Source: Sphingomonadaceae bacterium
Lineage (GTDB): Bacteria; Pseudomonadota; Alphaproteobacteria; Sphingomonadales; Sphingomonadaceae
DNA: 64,000 bases
Direction: 5' to 3'
NCBI GenBank assembly: GCA_947453945.1
Contig: CANGJB010000008.1
Span: 1 to 64,000 of the forward strand
Shown one piece after another: positions 53,052 through 62,537 of the stretch. The notes beneath the pieces were generated by a model that saw only the letters and a program-made list of their open reading frames with translations, did no database searches and was not told where the DNA came from. The position numbers and the translations under genes are program-made. Numbering within the stretch: position 1 is the stretch's first letter; every line of letters begins with the position of its first letter.

Positions 53052-54038
53052 TCACGCAGATGGCATTTGCTGGCTTGAGCAGTGAAAGCCCCCTCCGCCC
53101 GCCAAAACCGCGTCGGCCATGAGCCCGATGACTGCGCGGTCAGGAAACAGTTCGGCAATCGCGGCAACACCATCGTCGTCGTGCTGCGTTCCGAACACGG
53201 GGACAATCACGACATTGTTAGCGATCACGAAGTTCATGTAGCTGGCCGGCTGGATCATGCCGCCCCAATCAACATGGCCCGGCGAGGGCACTTCGATAAC
53301 CTCGACCCCGAAATCGCGCGCGCGCGCGGCGGCATCCGCGTAGATCGCGGCATTGGGATCGCCGGGCCCGGTCGCGCGGGGCAATGCCAGCCGGTTCGGC
53401 GCGACGAACCGCGCCAGGTTGTCGACATGGCCGTCGGTATGGTCGTTGATCAGGCCATCGCCCAGCCAAAGCACCCGGTTGAAACCAAGATCGCGCGCGA
53501 GCCGCATTTCCAGATCGGCCTGCGTAAGTTCGGGATTGCGATTGGGGTTGAGCAGGCACTGCGCGGTCGTCGCGACCAAGCCGGTCCCGTCACCATCAAG
53601 CGCGCCGCCTTCCAGAATCCAGTCGCAGCGGTCGGCAGGCAGGCCGGCGCTCGCGGCAAGATCAGCACCGATAGCCTCGTCGCCTGCCATCAGATACTTG
53701 CCGCCCCAGCCGTTGAAGCCGAACAGCCGGGCGCGCTGCCCGCTATCGCCGCCCACCACAAGCGGGCCGGTATCGCGCAGCCAGACATCACCATAGACGC
53801 GTCGCTCCAGCGTGACCGCACCTGAAACCAGCGTGCGCGCGCGAGCCTCATTCGCGGCATCGCGCACGATCAGCCGCACCTCCTGCCCGCTTTCGGCCAC
53901 CGCGCTGGCAAACGCCGCAATCTGCACTTGCGCCGCATCGATAAGGCCAGACCATTCATCAGCCAGATGGGGGAAGCCGATCCACAGCCAGTTCTGCGGA
54001 TGCCACTCTGGCGGCATCCGCATTGCATCATCGCTCAT
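53052..54038 (-). CDS. aguA: Agmatine deiminase
   Basis: AguA converts agmatine to N-carbamoylputrescine. The 328-aa protein of the PAD-porph family has the catalytic set: Asp in WLRDTGPL, the NDHTDGHVDN segment with catalytic His and Asp, and the nucleophilic Cys in GGGFHCSSQQ near the C-terminus. Arg-rich AGxGG-type substrate loop is present. N-carbamoylputrescine amidase (aguB), usually adjacent, is not seen here. It lies 12 nt from the upstream M28 peptidase. Confidence 0.92.
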   Translation of the reverse strand: MSDDAMRMPPEWHPQNWLWIGFPHLADEWSGLIDAAQVQIAAFASAVAESGQEVRLIVRDAANEARARTLVSGAVTLERRVYGDVWLRDTGPLVVGGDSGQRARLFGFNGWGGKYLMAGDEAIGADLAASAGLPADRCDWILEGGALDGDGTGLVATTAQCLLNPNRNPELTQADLEMRLARDLGFNRVLWLGDGLINDHTDGHVDNLARFVAPNRLALPRATGPGDPNAAIYADAAARARDFGVEVIEVPSPGHVDWGGMIQPASYMNFVIANNVVIVPVFGTQHDDDGVAAIAELFPDRAVIGLMADAVLAGGGGFHCSSQQMPSA

Positions 54039-54050
54039 GCCAGGCGCCCT

Positions 54051-55742
54051 TTACTTGTGTGCCGCTTCGGCGCGGCTTTTGTCGCGCACAGCGCGGAACT
54101 CGTCGTTCGAGTGCCAGTTCGGCCACGCCGTGCTGTCCGCCAGTTCGCGGCCGAGCCGGTAGAACAAGCGCACATCCTGCAGCATGCCCGATACGTCCCA
54201 GCTTTCCTGATACTGATCGCTTGGCTGGTGGTAGCGCACATTCGTGTAGTCTTCGGACGCCGCATCGCCAGCCGCCTTGCCGCCGACGATCAGATCGTTG
54301 CCCCTGCCAACATCGAACATCGGCACCCCGCGTTTTGCGAGGCTGAAATGGTCGGAGCGGTAGTAGTGCCCGCGCTCGGGATGCGCTTCGGGCGATTCGG
54401 AAAGGCCCATCTCGCCTTCAACCTTGCGCAGGATCGCGGTGAGCTCTGACTTGTCGCCGCCGGTAACGGTGATGTCCTTTGCCGGCCCGCCGACCGAGAG
54501 CGCATCCATATTCACCCCGCCCACGGTCTTCGCCAGCGGAAAGACGGGGTTTTGAGCATAGTATTCCGAACCCAGCAGGCCCGATTCCTCCAGCGTCACC
54601 GCAAGGAACACCTCACTGCGCGCCGCAGGGCCAGCGGCTGCATTCATCTTGGCAAGCGCCGCCAGCGCCGCCACGCCGGTCGCATTGTCGACCGCGCCGT
54701 TGCAGATGTCATCGCCGGTCGCATCGGGCTTGCATCGGCCAAGGTGGTCCCAGTGCGCGCTGTAGAGCACATATTCATCGGGCCGAGTCTTGCCCGGCAG
54801 AAGGCCGATCACGTTGTGCGAATTGGCCTTTTCGATCGTGTTATCGAACGAAAGACTGGCCTTCAGCCCCAGCGACACCGGCTTGAAGCCCTTGTGCTGC
54901 GCAGCTGTGGTCAGCGCCGTCAGGTCCTTGCCAGCAGCCTTGAGGATTGCCTCGGCCACCGGCTTCTGGATCCAGCCGTTGGCCACGGTCTGATCGGCCC
55001 CGTCGTTGGCGGTCTGCACAAAGTGCTGCGCGCCCGACCAGCTCGAATCGATGACCTGCCAGCCATAGGCCGCCGGGAAGGTATCGTGGATGATCAGAGC
55101 CCCGGTAGCGCCCTGCCGCGCGGCTTCCTCGAACTTGTAAGTCCAACGCCCGTAATAAGTCATGCGGCGACCGCGGAAGAGGCCGTTCTCACCCTCCATC
55201 GCATAGTCTGGATCGTTGACGAGGATGACCGCGGTCTTCCCCTTCATGTCGATCCCGGCATAGTCGTTCCAGCCCAGTTCCGGCGCATTGATGCCGTAGC
55301 CGACGAAGACCAGTTCGCTGTCCTTCACTTCGGTATGTGGGGTGATTCGATAGCTTCCCGCCACGAAATCGGTCGACGGCTTGAACGTCATCGCCTGCGC
55401 GCCGCCGGAGATAACCAGCGGGCTGCGGTTTACTCCGGTGATCGTCGCGGTCGGCACGTCCTGCAACCAGGAAGGCTTGCCATCCGGCCCCTTGTTGCCG
55501 GGCTGGAGGCCCGCCGCCTTGAACCGCGCAATGATTGCATCAAGCGTCTTGGGCTCAGCTGCAGTCCCCGGGCCTCGCCCTTCGAATTCGTCAGAGGCCA
55601 AAGTGCGAATCGTATCGCGCATCAGCGCCTCGTCGACGGGCGGCACGGCAGAAGCGGCATGGCCAGCGGCAAGCGGAATGGCCAGTGCTGCGCTGCACGT
55701 CAGGCCAAACACTGCGCGGCCGAGCGACTTGCTGATCATCAT
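54051..55742 (-). CDS. Exported M28-family metallopeptidase
   Basis: ATG 55742 has GAAGGA 6 nt upstream; three nearby in-frame ATGs make the exact start uncertain. A signal peptide (SLGRAVFGLTCSAALAIPLAA) is followed by a PA-domain-like insert (residues 140-290) and the peptidase. Zinc ligands: His in SAHWDHLG, Asp in GAVDNATG, Glu-Glu in EESGLLGSEYY, Asp in NMDAL and His in VRYHQPSDQY. It is an aminopeptidase of about 563 aa in the periplasm. Order with aguA suggests peptide or amine use. Confidence 0.9.
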   Translation of the reverse strand: MMISKSLGRAVFGLTCSAALAIPLAAGHAASAVPPVDEALMRDTIRTLASDEFEGRGPGTAAEPKTLDAIIARFKAAGLQPGNKGPDGKPSWLQDVPTATITGVNRSPLVISGGAQAMTFKPSTDFVAGSYRITPHTEVKDSELVFVGYGINAPELGWNDYAGIDMKGKTAVILVNDPDYAMEGENGLFRGRRMTYYGRWTYKFEEAARQGATGALIIHDTFPAAYGWQVIDSSWSGAQHFVQTANDGADQTVANGWIQKPVAEAILKAAGKDLTALTTAAQHKGFKPVSLGLKASLSFDNTIEKANSHNVIGLLPGKTRPDEYVLYSAHWDHLGRCKPDATGDDICNGAVDNATGVAALAALAKMNAAAGPAARSEVFLAVTLEESGLLGSEYYAQNPVFPLAKTVGGVNMDALSVGGPAKDITVTGGDKSELTAILRKVEGEMGLSESPEAHPERGHYYRSDHFSLAKRGVPMFDVGRGNDLIVGGKAAGDAASEDYTNVRYHQPSDQYQESWDVSGMLQDVRLFYRLGRELADSTAWPNWHSNDEFRAVRDKSRAEAAHK

Positions 55743-55870
55743 CCTCATTCCTTCATGGCGTTTGCGAGTGCTGGACCCGGCATGGCGGGCACAGGTGACA
55801 GAGCCCCCGCCCGCTGGCAAGCCGGACACAGGCGCTTGATCGCACGCCGCCGACCGGGCATCGCAGCGTT

Positions 55871-58600
55871 ATGAGCGGCAACCACACAGCACCGGACTGG
55901 ACCTACGCCCTCCACCGCGCCCGCAAAGAGGCGCCGTTCCTGTGCCGGGGCCTTGATCGCTTACCCGATTTGGCAGCCCTCCTCGAAGCAGGCCGGATAG
56001 AGGAAGCCCTTGCATCAACCCGCAGCTGCGGTCTGGCCGAACCGGATACGGGCATTGCGCTGCGCCGCGAGCGGCACGCTCTCGCGGTCGCTCTGGCCAT
56101 CGGTGATCTTGCAGGCGCACTCCCCCTGTCCCGCGTGATGGGTGAGCTCTCCACCTTTGCCGATCGCGCGCTCGATGCGGCCATCGTGGCCGCCATGCGC
56201 CGCCGCGTACCCGATGCGCCGCCGCAGGGCTTCTCAGCCATCGCCTTGGGCAAGCATGGCGCGGGTGAACTCAACTACTCGTCAGACATCGATCCGATCC
56301 TCCTCTACGATCCAGATCGCCTCCCGCGGCGTGATCGCGATGATCCGGCCGAGGCCGCCCAACGAATCGCCCGAACGGTTGTCGAATTGCTGAGCGCGAT
56401 CACGGCGGAGGGCTATGTTTTCAGGGTGGACCTGCGCCTGCGCCCAGCGGCCGAGGTCACTCCGCTGGCGCTCCCCTTCATCGCTGCGCTTACGCACTAC
56501 GAATCGAGCGCGCTCGCCTGGGAACGCGCCGCCTACATCCGCGCACGCGCGGCGGCAGGCGATGTCGCTGCCGGCCAGGCCTTCCTCGATGCCGTCCGCC
56601 CGTTCGTGTGGCGCCGCAGTCTGGATTTCGGCGCGATTGCCGAGATCGGCCGTCTTACGACTCGCATCCGCCAGCACTATGCCGGCGGACAGGCAGTCGG
56701 CCCGAGCTACGACCTCAAGCGCGGGCGCGGGGGCATCCGCGAGGTGGAGTTCTTCGCGCAGACGCATCAGCTGATCCACGGCGGCCGCAACCCGGCTCTG
56801 CGCCAGCGCGGCACGCGCGCCGCGCTCGATGCCTTGGCCGAAGCCGGGATCGTCGCAGCGGAAGATGCGGCGCTACTCGGTGCAAGCTACGACCGGCTAC
56901 GCACGCTCGAACACCGCCTGCAGATGATCGCAGACCAGCAGACGCACAGCCTGCCGACCGATCCCGCGCAGCTCGAAGCCGTCGCGCGGCTCGATGGCCT
57001 ACCTTCCGGCGCTGCGCTGATCGAAGAACTTGCGCAGATCTCCGATACGGTCGGCAGCCGCTTCGACACCCTGATCGCGACATACGCGCCCACTGGCGCA
57101 GTTCCGGTTGCCGCACGTCCGCTCGAACTGGAGCTCGCCGCACTCGGGTTTGCCGATCCGGAAGTTCTCGCAACGCGAATCGAAAGCTGGGAAAACGGCC
57201 AGTACCGCGCGCTGCGCAGCGCCGAAGCACGCGCCGCCTTCGCCCGCCTGCGTGCAACGCTGCTCGGCGCGCTCGCCGCAGCGCCCGATCCGGACCGTGC
57301 GCTGCTACGCTGGGAAGGCCTGCTCGCCGGCCTGCCATCCGCAATCAACGTGTTCCAGCTGCTTGAGGCACGGCCGGCCCTGCTCGGCGTAGTCATGCGC
57401 GTGCTGGCCCACGCCCCTACTTTGGCCGACGAGCTCGCGCGCAGATCAGACCTGCTTGATACCTTGATCGACCGCAGCGCCTTCGACCTTCCGGGCAGCG
57501 TGGAAAGCCTTGCTGCCGAGTTTCGCCGTGGCGAGGTGGGCGATGATTACCAATGCCTGCTCGATGCCGTGCGGCGCAAGGTGGGCGAATGGCGCTTCGC
57601 ACTCGGCGTGCAATTGATCGAGAGTCACCAGAGCGATTCCTGGCGCGATCCGCTCGATGTCGCCGCCGCGCTTTCGCGTATCGCCGAAGCCGCGATACAG
57701 GTGCTGGCTGCAGCTGCGGCAGCGGAGTTTACACACCCGCATGGCCACATCTCGGGGAGCGACCTCGTTATTCTCGGGCTCGGCCGGCTGGGCGGCGCGG
57801 CGCTCACCCATGCATCCGACCTTGATCTCGTGTTCCTGTTCAGCGGCGATCACACGGGCGAATCCGATGGTCCACGCCCGCTCGGCAGCACGCTCTACTA
57901 CAACCGGCTTGCCCAGCGGGCCATGGCTGCGCTTTCCGCACCCACCGCAGCGGGCGCCTTCTACGAAGTCGATGTCCGCCTGCGGCCCAGCGGCGCACAA
58001 GGACCGATCGCGGTGAGCCTCGACAGCTTCGCGCGCTACCAGCGCGAGGACGCCTGGACTTGGGAACACATGGCCTTGTGCCGCGCGCGGCCGCTGTTCG
58101 GTTCGGCCAAGGATCGAGAGGCGCTTGCCGCGATCATTGCCGATGTGCTTGGCCGTCCGCGCGATCCGGTGAAGCTTCGCGCCGACGTGCTGGCGATGCG
58201 CGCCGAGATGGCGCAGCACAAACCCTCGGCCGGCCCCCTTGATGTGAAGCTGGCGCGGGGTGGGCTGGTCGACCTCGAGTTCCTCGTCCACTTTCTGCAA
58301 TTGCGCGATCGCACCGCGCACGACCCTGATCTGGGGCGCGCAGTGGATGGTCTTGTCGCGGCCGGCTTGCTTCCCGCACACTTGCGTGCCGCACACGATC
58401 TGCTGGCGCGCCTGCTTGTCGTCGTGCGCCTCGTTGCCCCTGACGGACGCTATCCGCCCGAAGCCAGCCGAGCTATCGTTGCGCACGCGTGCGGCTTGGC
58501 CGATTGGCTCGGGCTGCTGGCTGCCGTACTGGCGGCCCGGCGCGCGATTGCTGCGAGCTGGCACACCGTTTTTGGCGAAAAACTGGAGATTCACGAATGA
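55871..58600 (+). CDS. glnE: Bifunctional glutamine synthetase adenylyltransferase/deadenylase
   Basis: GlnE attaches or removes AMP on glutamine synthetase under PII control. The 909-aa protein has two nucleotidyltransferase halves: ALGKHGAGELNYSSDIDPIL (deadenylase side) near residue 130 and ILGLGRLGGAALTHASDLDL (adenylylation side) near residue 635. Both have the Gly-rich loop and the two metal Asp residues. The alpha-helical linker lies between. First gene of an operon with bcp and a DUF455 gene; divergent from the M28 gene. Confidence 0.96.
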   Translation: MSGNHTAPDWTYALHRARKEAPFLCRGLDRLPDLAALLEAGRIEEALASTRSCGLAEPDTGIALRRERHALAVALAIGDLAGALPLSRVMGELSTFADRALDAAIVAAMRRRVPDAPPQGFSAIALGKHGAGELNYSSDIDPILLYDPDRLPRRDRDDPAEAAQRIARTVVELLSAITAEGYVFRVDLRLRPAAEVTPLALPFIAALTHYESSALAWERAAYIRARAAAGDVAAGQAFLDAVRPFVWRRSLDFGAIAEIGRLTTRIRQHYAGGQAVGPSYDLKRGRGGIREVEFFAQTHQLIHGGRNPALRQRGTRAALDALAEAGIVAAEDAALLGASYDRLRTLEHRLQMIADQQTHSLPTDPAQLEAVARLDGLPSGAALIEELAQISDTVGSRFDTLIATYAPTGAVPVAARPLELELAALGFADPEVLATRIESWENGQYRALRSAEARAAFARLRATLLGALAAAPDPDRALLRWEGLLAGLPSAINVFQLLEARPALLGVVMRVLAHAPTLADELARRSDLLDTLIDRSAFDLPGSVESLAAEFRRGEVGDDYQCLLDAVRRKVGEWRFALGVQLIESHQSDSWRDPLDVAAALSRIAEAAIQVLAAAAAAEFTHPHGHISGSDLVILGLGRLGGAALTHASDLDLVFLFSGDHTGESDGPRPLGSTLYYNRLAQRAMAALSAPTAAGAFYEVDVRLRPSGAQGPIAVSLDSFARYQREDAWTWEHMALCRARPLFGSAKDREALAAIIADVLGRPRDPVKLRADVLAMRAEMAQHKPSAGPLDVKLARGGLVDLEFLVHFLQLRDRTAHDPDLGRAVDGLVAAGLLPAHLRAAHDLLARLLVVVRLVAPDGRYPPEASRAIVAHACGLADWLGLLAAVLAARRAIAASWHTVFGEKLEIHE

Positions 58601-59070
58601 GCGAGATGTTCGGCACGGGAAGCACGCTGCCCGATATTGCCCTGACCACGCCCGAAGGCGGCACCGTGAAGCCGTCTGATTTCCTAGGACGCAAACTGGT
58701 GCTGTTCTTCTATCCCAAGGATGACACGCCCGGCTGCACCACCGAGAACAAGGACTTCTCGGGGCTCGCGGCAGAGTTCGCCGCCGCTGGCACCGCGCTG
58801 CTTGGCATAAGCAAGGATCCGCCGAAGAAGCACCTCAAGTTCATCGAAAAGCATGGCCTAGCCGCGCCACTTGCCACCGATGCCGAAGAAGGCGGCCTGT
58901 CCGACGCGCTTGGCATCTGGTGCGAAAAATCAATGTATGGCCGCAGCTACATGGGCATGGAGCGCACAACCTATCTGGTCGCGGCAGACGGCAAGATCGC
59001 GCAAGTCTGGCCCAAGGTGAAGGTCAAGGGCCACGCCGAAGAAGTGCTCGCCGCCGCCAAGGCCCTGTGA
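58597..59070 (+). CDS. bcp: Thioredoxin-dependent peroxiredoxin, Bcp type
   Basis: The 157-aa protein reduces hydroperoxides. The peroxidatic Cys47 lies in DDTPGCTTENKDF. The resolving Cys expected five residues later in E. coli Bcp is absent (Asn instead), so another Cys (GIWCEKSMYG) or an outside thiol must resolve the sulfenate. FYPKDDTPGCT and the C-terminal RTTYLVAADGKI are typical. Overlaps glnE by 4 nt (ATGA). Confidence 0.93.
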   Translation: MSEMFGTGSTLPDIALTTPEGGTVKPSDFLGRKLVLFFYPKDDTPGCTTENKDFSGLAAEFAAAGTALLGISKDPPKKHLKFIEKHGLAAPLATDAEEGGLSDALGIWCEKSMYGRSYMGMERTTYLVAADGKIAQVWPKVKVKGHAEEVLAAAKAL

Positions 59071-59876
59071 GCGATTTCGGCATGACGGGCAAAAGCATTG
59101 CCGCAGCGATCCGCAGCGCAATGCTCACTGCTGATCCTGCGGCAAAGGCAATGGCCGCGCGTGCAGTGCGCCGCGATTGGGCGGCGGGGCGCCTGGCGTT
59201 CGCATTCGATGCGGCGATGCCCGATGCCCCGGCGCGCCCTGCCCGGCCCGAACTGCTGCCACCCAATGCCATGCCCAAGCGCGGGCGGGGCGGTTCGGAA
59301 CGAGGGCGCCTCGCTTTGCTCCATGCCCTCGCCCACATAGAATTCGTTGCAATCGATCTCGCGCTCGATGCCGCGGGACGATTCGGAGGAGAGCGCGGCC
59401 CCGCCTTCGTAAGCGACTGGCTGGATGTCGCAGCGGACGAGGCGATGCATTTCTCGCTGCTCGCCCGCCGCTTGCGCACGCTGGGCTCCGAGTATGGCGC
59501 GCTCCCCGCGCACGACGGATTGTGGGACGCCGCGCGCGAGACGGCGCACGACCTGGCAGCCCGGCTCGCGGTCGTTCCCATGGTCCTCGAAGCGCGCGGG
59601 CTGGACGTGACACCTGTCACCATCGAGCGCTTTGCAGCGGCCGGCGATTTGCGGTCAGCGCGGATTCTGGAACGGATTTTCAACGATGAAATCCGGCACG
59701 TCCGTTATGGTACGACACACTTCCTGAAGGTGTGCGAAGAACGAAATGAATCACCTCCGGCATTCTGGAAGTTGCTTGTAGCGCGGCATTTTCGAGGGGC
59801 TGTTAAGCCGCCATTCAACGACTCGGCGCGTCATGCAGCCGGTTTGTCGTACGAATTCATGACAGGGGTTGTCTGA
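59067..59876 (+). CDS. DUF455 ferritin-like protein
   Basis: The start is GTG 59067, overlapping the bcp stop (GTGA); ATG 59082 is the alternative. The 269-aa helical protein has the di-iron-type pattern: HIEFVAIDLALD, then DEAMHFSLLARR and NDEIRHVRYGT, giving E...ExxH...ExxH ligands. The family is uncharacterised; it resembles rubrerythrin-like and MiaE-like ferritin folds. The operon with a peroxiredoxin suggests a link to oxidants or iron. Confidence 0.85.
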   Translation: MSDFGMTGKSIAAAIRSAMLTADPAAKAMAARAVRRDWAAGRLAFAFDAAMPDAPARPARPELLPPNAMPKRGRGGSERGRLALLHALAHIEFVAIDLALDAAGRFGGERGPAFVSDWLDVAADEAMHFSLLARRLRTLGSEYGALPAHDGLWDAARETAHDLAARLAVVPMVLEARGLDVTPVTIERFAAAGDLRSARILERIFNDEIRHVRYGTTHFLKVCEERNESPPAFWKLLVARHFRGAVKPPFNDSARHAAGLSYEFMTGVV

Positions 59877-60068
59877 TTAATCTTCTTCCCCCTAACCGGA
59901 TGTCGTCGAGGCAGCGGGAGGGGTTTTCCGCTTTGCTCTCAAGGAAACTGTCAGGCGAGCCGGGGTAATCCGGCACGTTGTTGGCGGGGTCCGGGTTGAA
60001 AAGTTCCGGTGGTCCAGCGGCACAAACGATGCTGCGATGCCGGAGCGGTAAAGGGTTAGCGGGTCGTA

Positions 60069-60788
60069 ATGTTGAAAAACAAGCTTCTGAAACTGGTGCT
60101 CGGCTCGATTGGCGCCGCAGCCTGTTTCTTTTCGGCACCCGCTATGGCCAATAGCGCCTCGTCTGCCGATATCGCTGCTCCGCTTCGCGCTGCAGAGGCC
60201 GCTCGCAACGGAACCACCGCCACTCCGGCTGACGATGAATTCCACAAGCTCTTTGCCAGCTGGAAGGCACTTGATGCCGGCGCGGCGATGGGCAGCAGCG
60301 CCCCGGCGCAGCGCAACGCAGGCGTCTCGATCCCCTCGCTGGTTCCTGTTTCGTCAAACCGTTCGATGAGCAGCGGTTTTGGCATGCGCGTTCACCCCGT
60401 ACTTGGCGGTCTGCGCGCCCACAAGGGCATCGATCTTCCCGCCACAACCGGCACCCCGATCCATGCCTCTGCAGATGGCGTCGTCGGCAAGGCTGATTGG
60501 TTTGGTGGCTACGGCCTGTTCGTCGAGCTTGAGCACGGCGGCGGCATGGAAACCCGTTACGGCCACATGTCGCGCATCGCAGTTGCCGAAGGCCAGCGCG
60601 TCCGCAAGGGTGACGTTATCGGTTATGTCGGTTCGACGGGCCGCTCCACTGGCTCGCACCTCCACTACGAAGTGCGCATCGGCGGCGAGGCTGTGAACCC
60701 GCTTCCCTACATGCAGACAGTTGCGCCCGGCGTGGCCACTGGCACCATGCTGGCGCAGAGCGATATGCCCGCAGCAATGGCGCGCTGA
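60069..60788 (+). CDS. Exported M23 peptidoglycan endopeptidase
   Basis: The 239-aa protein has a signal peptide (MLKNKLLKLVLGSIGAAACF…) and a disordered stretch to residue 95. The LytM domain follows with the first zinc His and Asp in HKGIDLP and HLHYEV at the end, plus GRSTGSHLHY. All metal ligands are present, so it should be active and cut peptide cross-links. RGxMxxRVHPVLG-type opening (SSGFGMRVHPVLG) is standard. Ends with a good terminator at 60829-60852. Confidence 0.93.
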   Translation: MLKNKLLKLVLGSIGAAACFFSAPAMANSASSADIAAPLRAAEAARNGTTATPADDEFHKLFASWKALDAGAAMGSSAPAQRNAGVSIPSLVPVSSNRSMSSGFGMRVHPVLGGLRAHKGIDLPATTGTPIHASADGVVGKADWFGGYGLFVELEHGGGMETRYGHMSRIAVAEGQRVRKGDVIGYVGSTGRSTGSHLHYEVRIGGEAVNPLPYMQTVAPGVATGTMLAQSDMPAAMAR

Positions 60789-60828
60789 ACGCCGCGGGAG
60801 AAAGTCATCTTGGAGAGGATGGGATAAA

Positions 60829-60852
60829 GGCGGCGGCAACGCCGCCTTTTTC
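60829..60852 (+). terminator. Rho-independent terminator of the M23 gene
   Basis: GGCGGCG and CGCCGCC form a perfect 7-bp stem with a GCAA loop, then five T and TCTTTT. It stands about 40 nt past the stop codon. Confidence 0.92.
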
Positions 60853-60978
60853 TTTTGTGGCAGCAGTTCCAGCAGAGAAGATTGCAGGAACTGCTGAAAC
60901 CCGTTGCGCACTTTAATCGAACGGTTAAACTCGGCAGGAAAGCGGTCTGATCAAGCCGCCGATCCTGAGGGGATGCGC

Positions 60979-62517
60979 ATGCACTACCACCCGAGTTTCC
61001 ACGCCAAAGCAAATCCCGAAAAACCGGCGGTTATCATGTCGGGCAGCGGCGAGGTCGTGACCTATGGCGAGCTGGAAGCGCAGAGCAACCGGTTCGCCCA
61101 GTTGCTGCGTTCACGCGGAATCGGGATCGGCGATACCATCGCATTGTGCTTCGAGAATCATCCCGCCTTCTTCTCGCTGTGCTGGGGCGCGCAGCGCGCC
61201 GGCATTGTCTATGTGGCGATCTCCTCGCGCCTGACCCCGCCGGAAGTAGCCTATATCGCGCGCGACAGCGGCGCGAAGCTGCTGGTTGGTAGCGGTACGC
61301 TCATGCCGCTGCTTGATGCGGTGGCCGCAGCGGCGCCCGACGTTGCGCAGCTACGCCTTGGCGGCACTGGCGAACATGACCTGGCCGCCGCGCTTGCCGC
61401 GATGCCGATCGAGCCCATCGCCGACGAGCGCGCCGGCTGCGACATGCTCTACTCGTCCGGCACCACCGGCAAGCCCAAAGGCGTGCGAGTGCCGCTGCCC
61501 GAAGACCCTGCAATCGGTGGCGCCAATTCGCTCATCATGCTCGCCGGCGGGCCCTTCGGCATTCGCCCCGACGCGGTCTACCTCTCCCCCGCGCCGCTCT
61601 ATCATGCCGCCCCCTTGCGCTGGTCGATGACCGTGCACCGCTTCGGTGGCACCGTGGTCTGCATGGAGAAATTCGATGCGGAAAAGGCGCTCGAGGCCAT
61701 TGAACGCTATCGGGTAACCGACAGCCAGTGGGTTCCCACACATTTCGTGCGCATGCTCAAACTGCCGGAGGAAGTGCGGACACGCTACGATCTCTCCTCG
61801 CTGCGCGGCGCGATCCATGCCGCTGCGCCCTGCCCGGTTCCGGTCAAGCGTGCGATGATCGAATGGTGGGGGCCGGTGCTCAACGAGTACTACGCCGGCA
61901 CCGAGGGCAACGGCTTCACCTTCATTTCCAGCCCTGAATGGCTGCAGCGCGCCGGCTCGGTAGGCCGTGCACTTCTCGGCACGATCCGCATCTGCGATGA
62001 GAACGGCGACGAAGTGCCGCGCGGCACTGAAGGTCAGGTGTTCTTCGAAGGTGGCAACCCGTTTGCCTACCACAACGATCCCGACAAGACCCGCGATGCC
62101 ACCAACAAGCACGGCTGGACCAGCCTTGGTGATGTTGGCTGGGAAGACGACGAGGGCTACCTCTTCCTCACCGATCGCAAGAGCTTCATGATCATCTCGG
62201 GCGGGGTGAATATCTATCCGCAGGAGATCGAAAATCTCCTGATCACCCATCCGAAGGTGGCAGACGTCGCAGTCATCGGCGCACCGGACGCAGACATGGG
62301 TGAGCGCGTGATCGCGGTAGTCCAGCCGCACGATCCGGGCGAGGCCGGACCATCGCTTGCAGAGGAACTGACGGCCTGGCTTGCCCCGCAGCTCAGCCGG
62401 GTCAAGCTCCCCCGCCAGATCGATTTCCGCGCGGAGCTGCCCCGCGAGCCAACCGGCAAGCTGTTCAAGCGCCTGCTGCGCGATGAATACAAAGCCGCCG
62501 CCGCCACTTCCATCTGA
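60979..62517 (+). CDS. AMP-dependent acyl-CoA ligase
   Basis: ATG 60979 has GAGGGG 6 nt upstream (ATG 60973 has none of the spacing); 512 aa. ATP-binding loop: YSSGTTGKPKGVRV; A5 motif: EYYAGTEGNGF; A7-A8: WTSLGDVGWEDDEGYLFLTD; the catalytic Lys lies in PTGKLFKR near the end. It resembles medium-chain or steroid-side-chain-type ligases. With the P450 that follows at 20 nt it probably activates an oxidised or P450-accessible acid; substrate unknown. Confidence 0.88.
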   Translation: MHYHPSFHAKANPEKPAVIMSGSGEVVTYGELEAQSNRFAQLLRSRGIGIGDTIALCFENHPAFFSLCWGAQRAGIVYVAISSRLTPPEVAYIARDSGAKLLVGSGTLMPLLDAVAAAAPDVAQLRLGGTGEHDLAAALAAMPIEPIADERAGCDMLYSSGTTGKPKGVRVPLPEDPAIGGANSLIMLAGGPFGIRPDAVYLSPAPLYHAAPLRWSMTVHRFGGTVVCMEKFDAEKALEAIERYRVTDSQWVPTHFVRMLKLPEEVRTRYDLSSLRGAIHAAAPCPVPVKRAMIEWWGPVLNEYYAGTEGNGFTFISSPEWLQRAGSVGRALLGTIRICDENGDEVPRGTEGQVFFEGGNPFAYHNDPDKTRDATNKHGWTSLGDVGWEDDEGYLFLTDRKSFMIISGGVNIYPQEIENLLITHPKVADVAVIGAPDADMGERVIAVVQPHDPGEAGPSLAEELTAWLAPQLSRVKLPRQIDFRAELPREPTGKLFKRLLRDEYKAAAATSI

Positions 62518-62537
62518 TCAAGCCAAGGATGCATATC

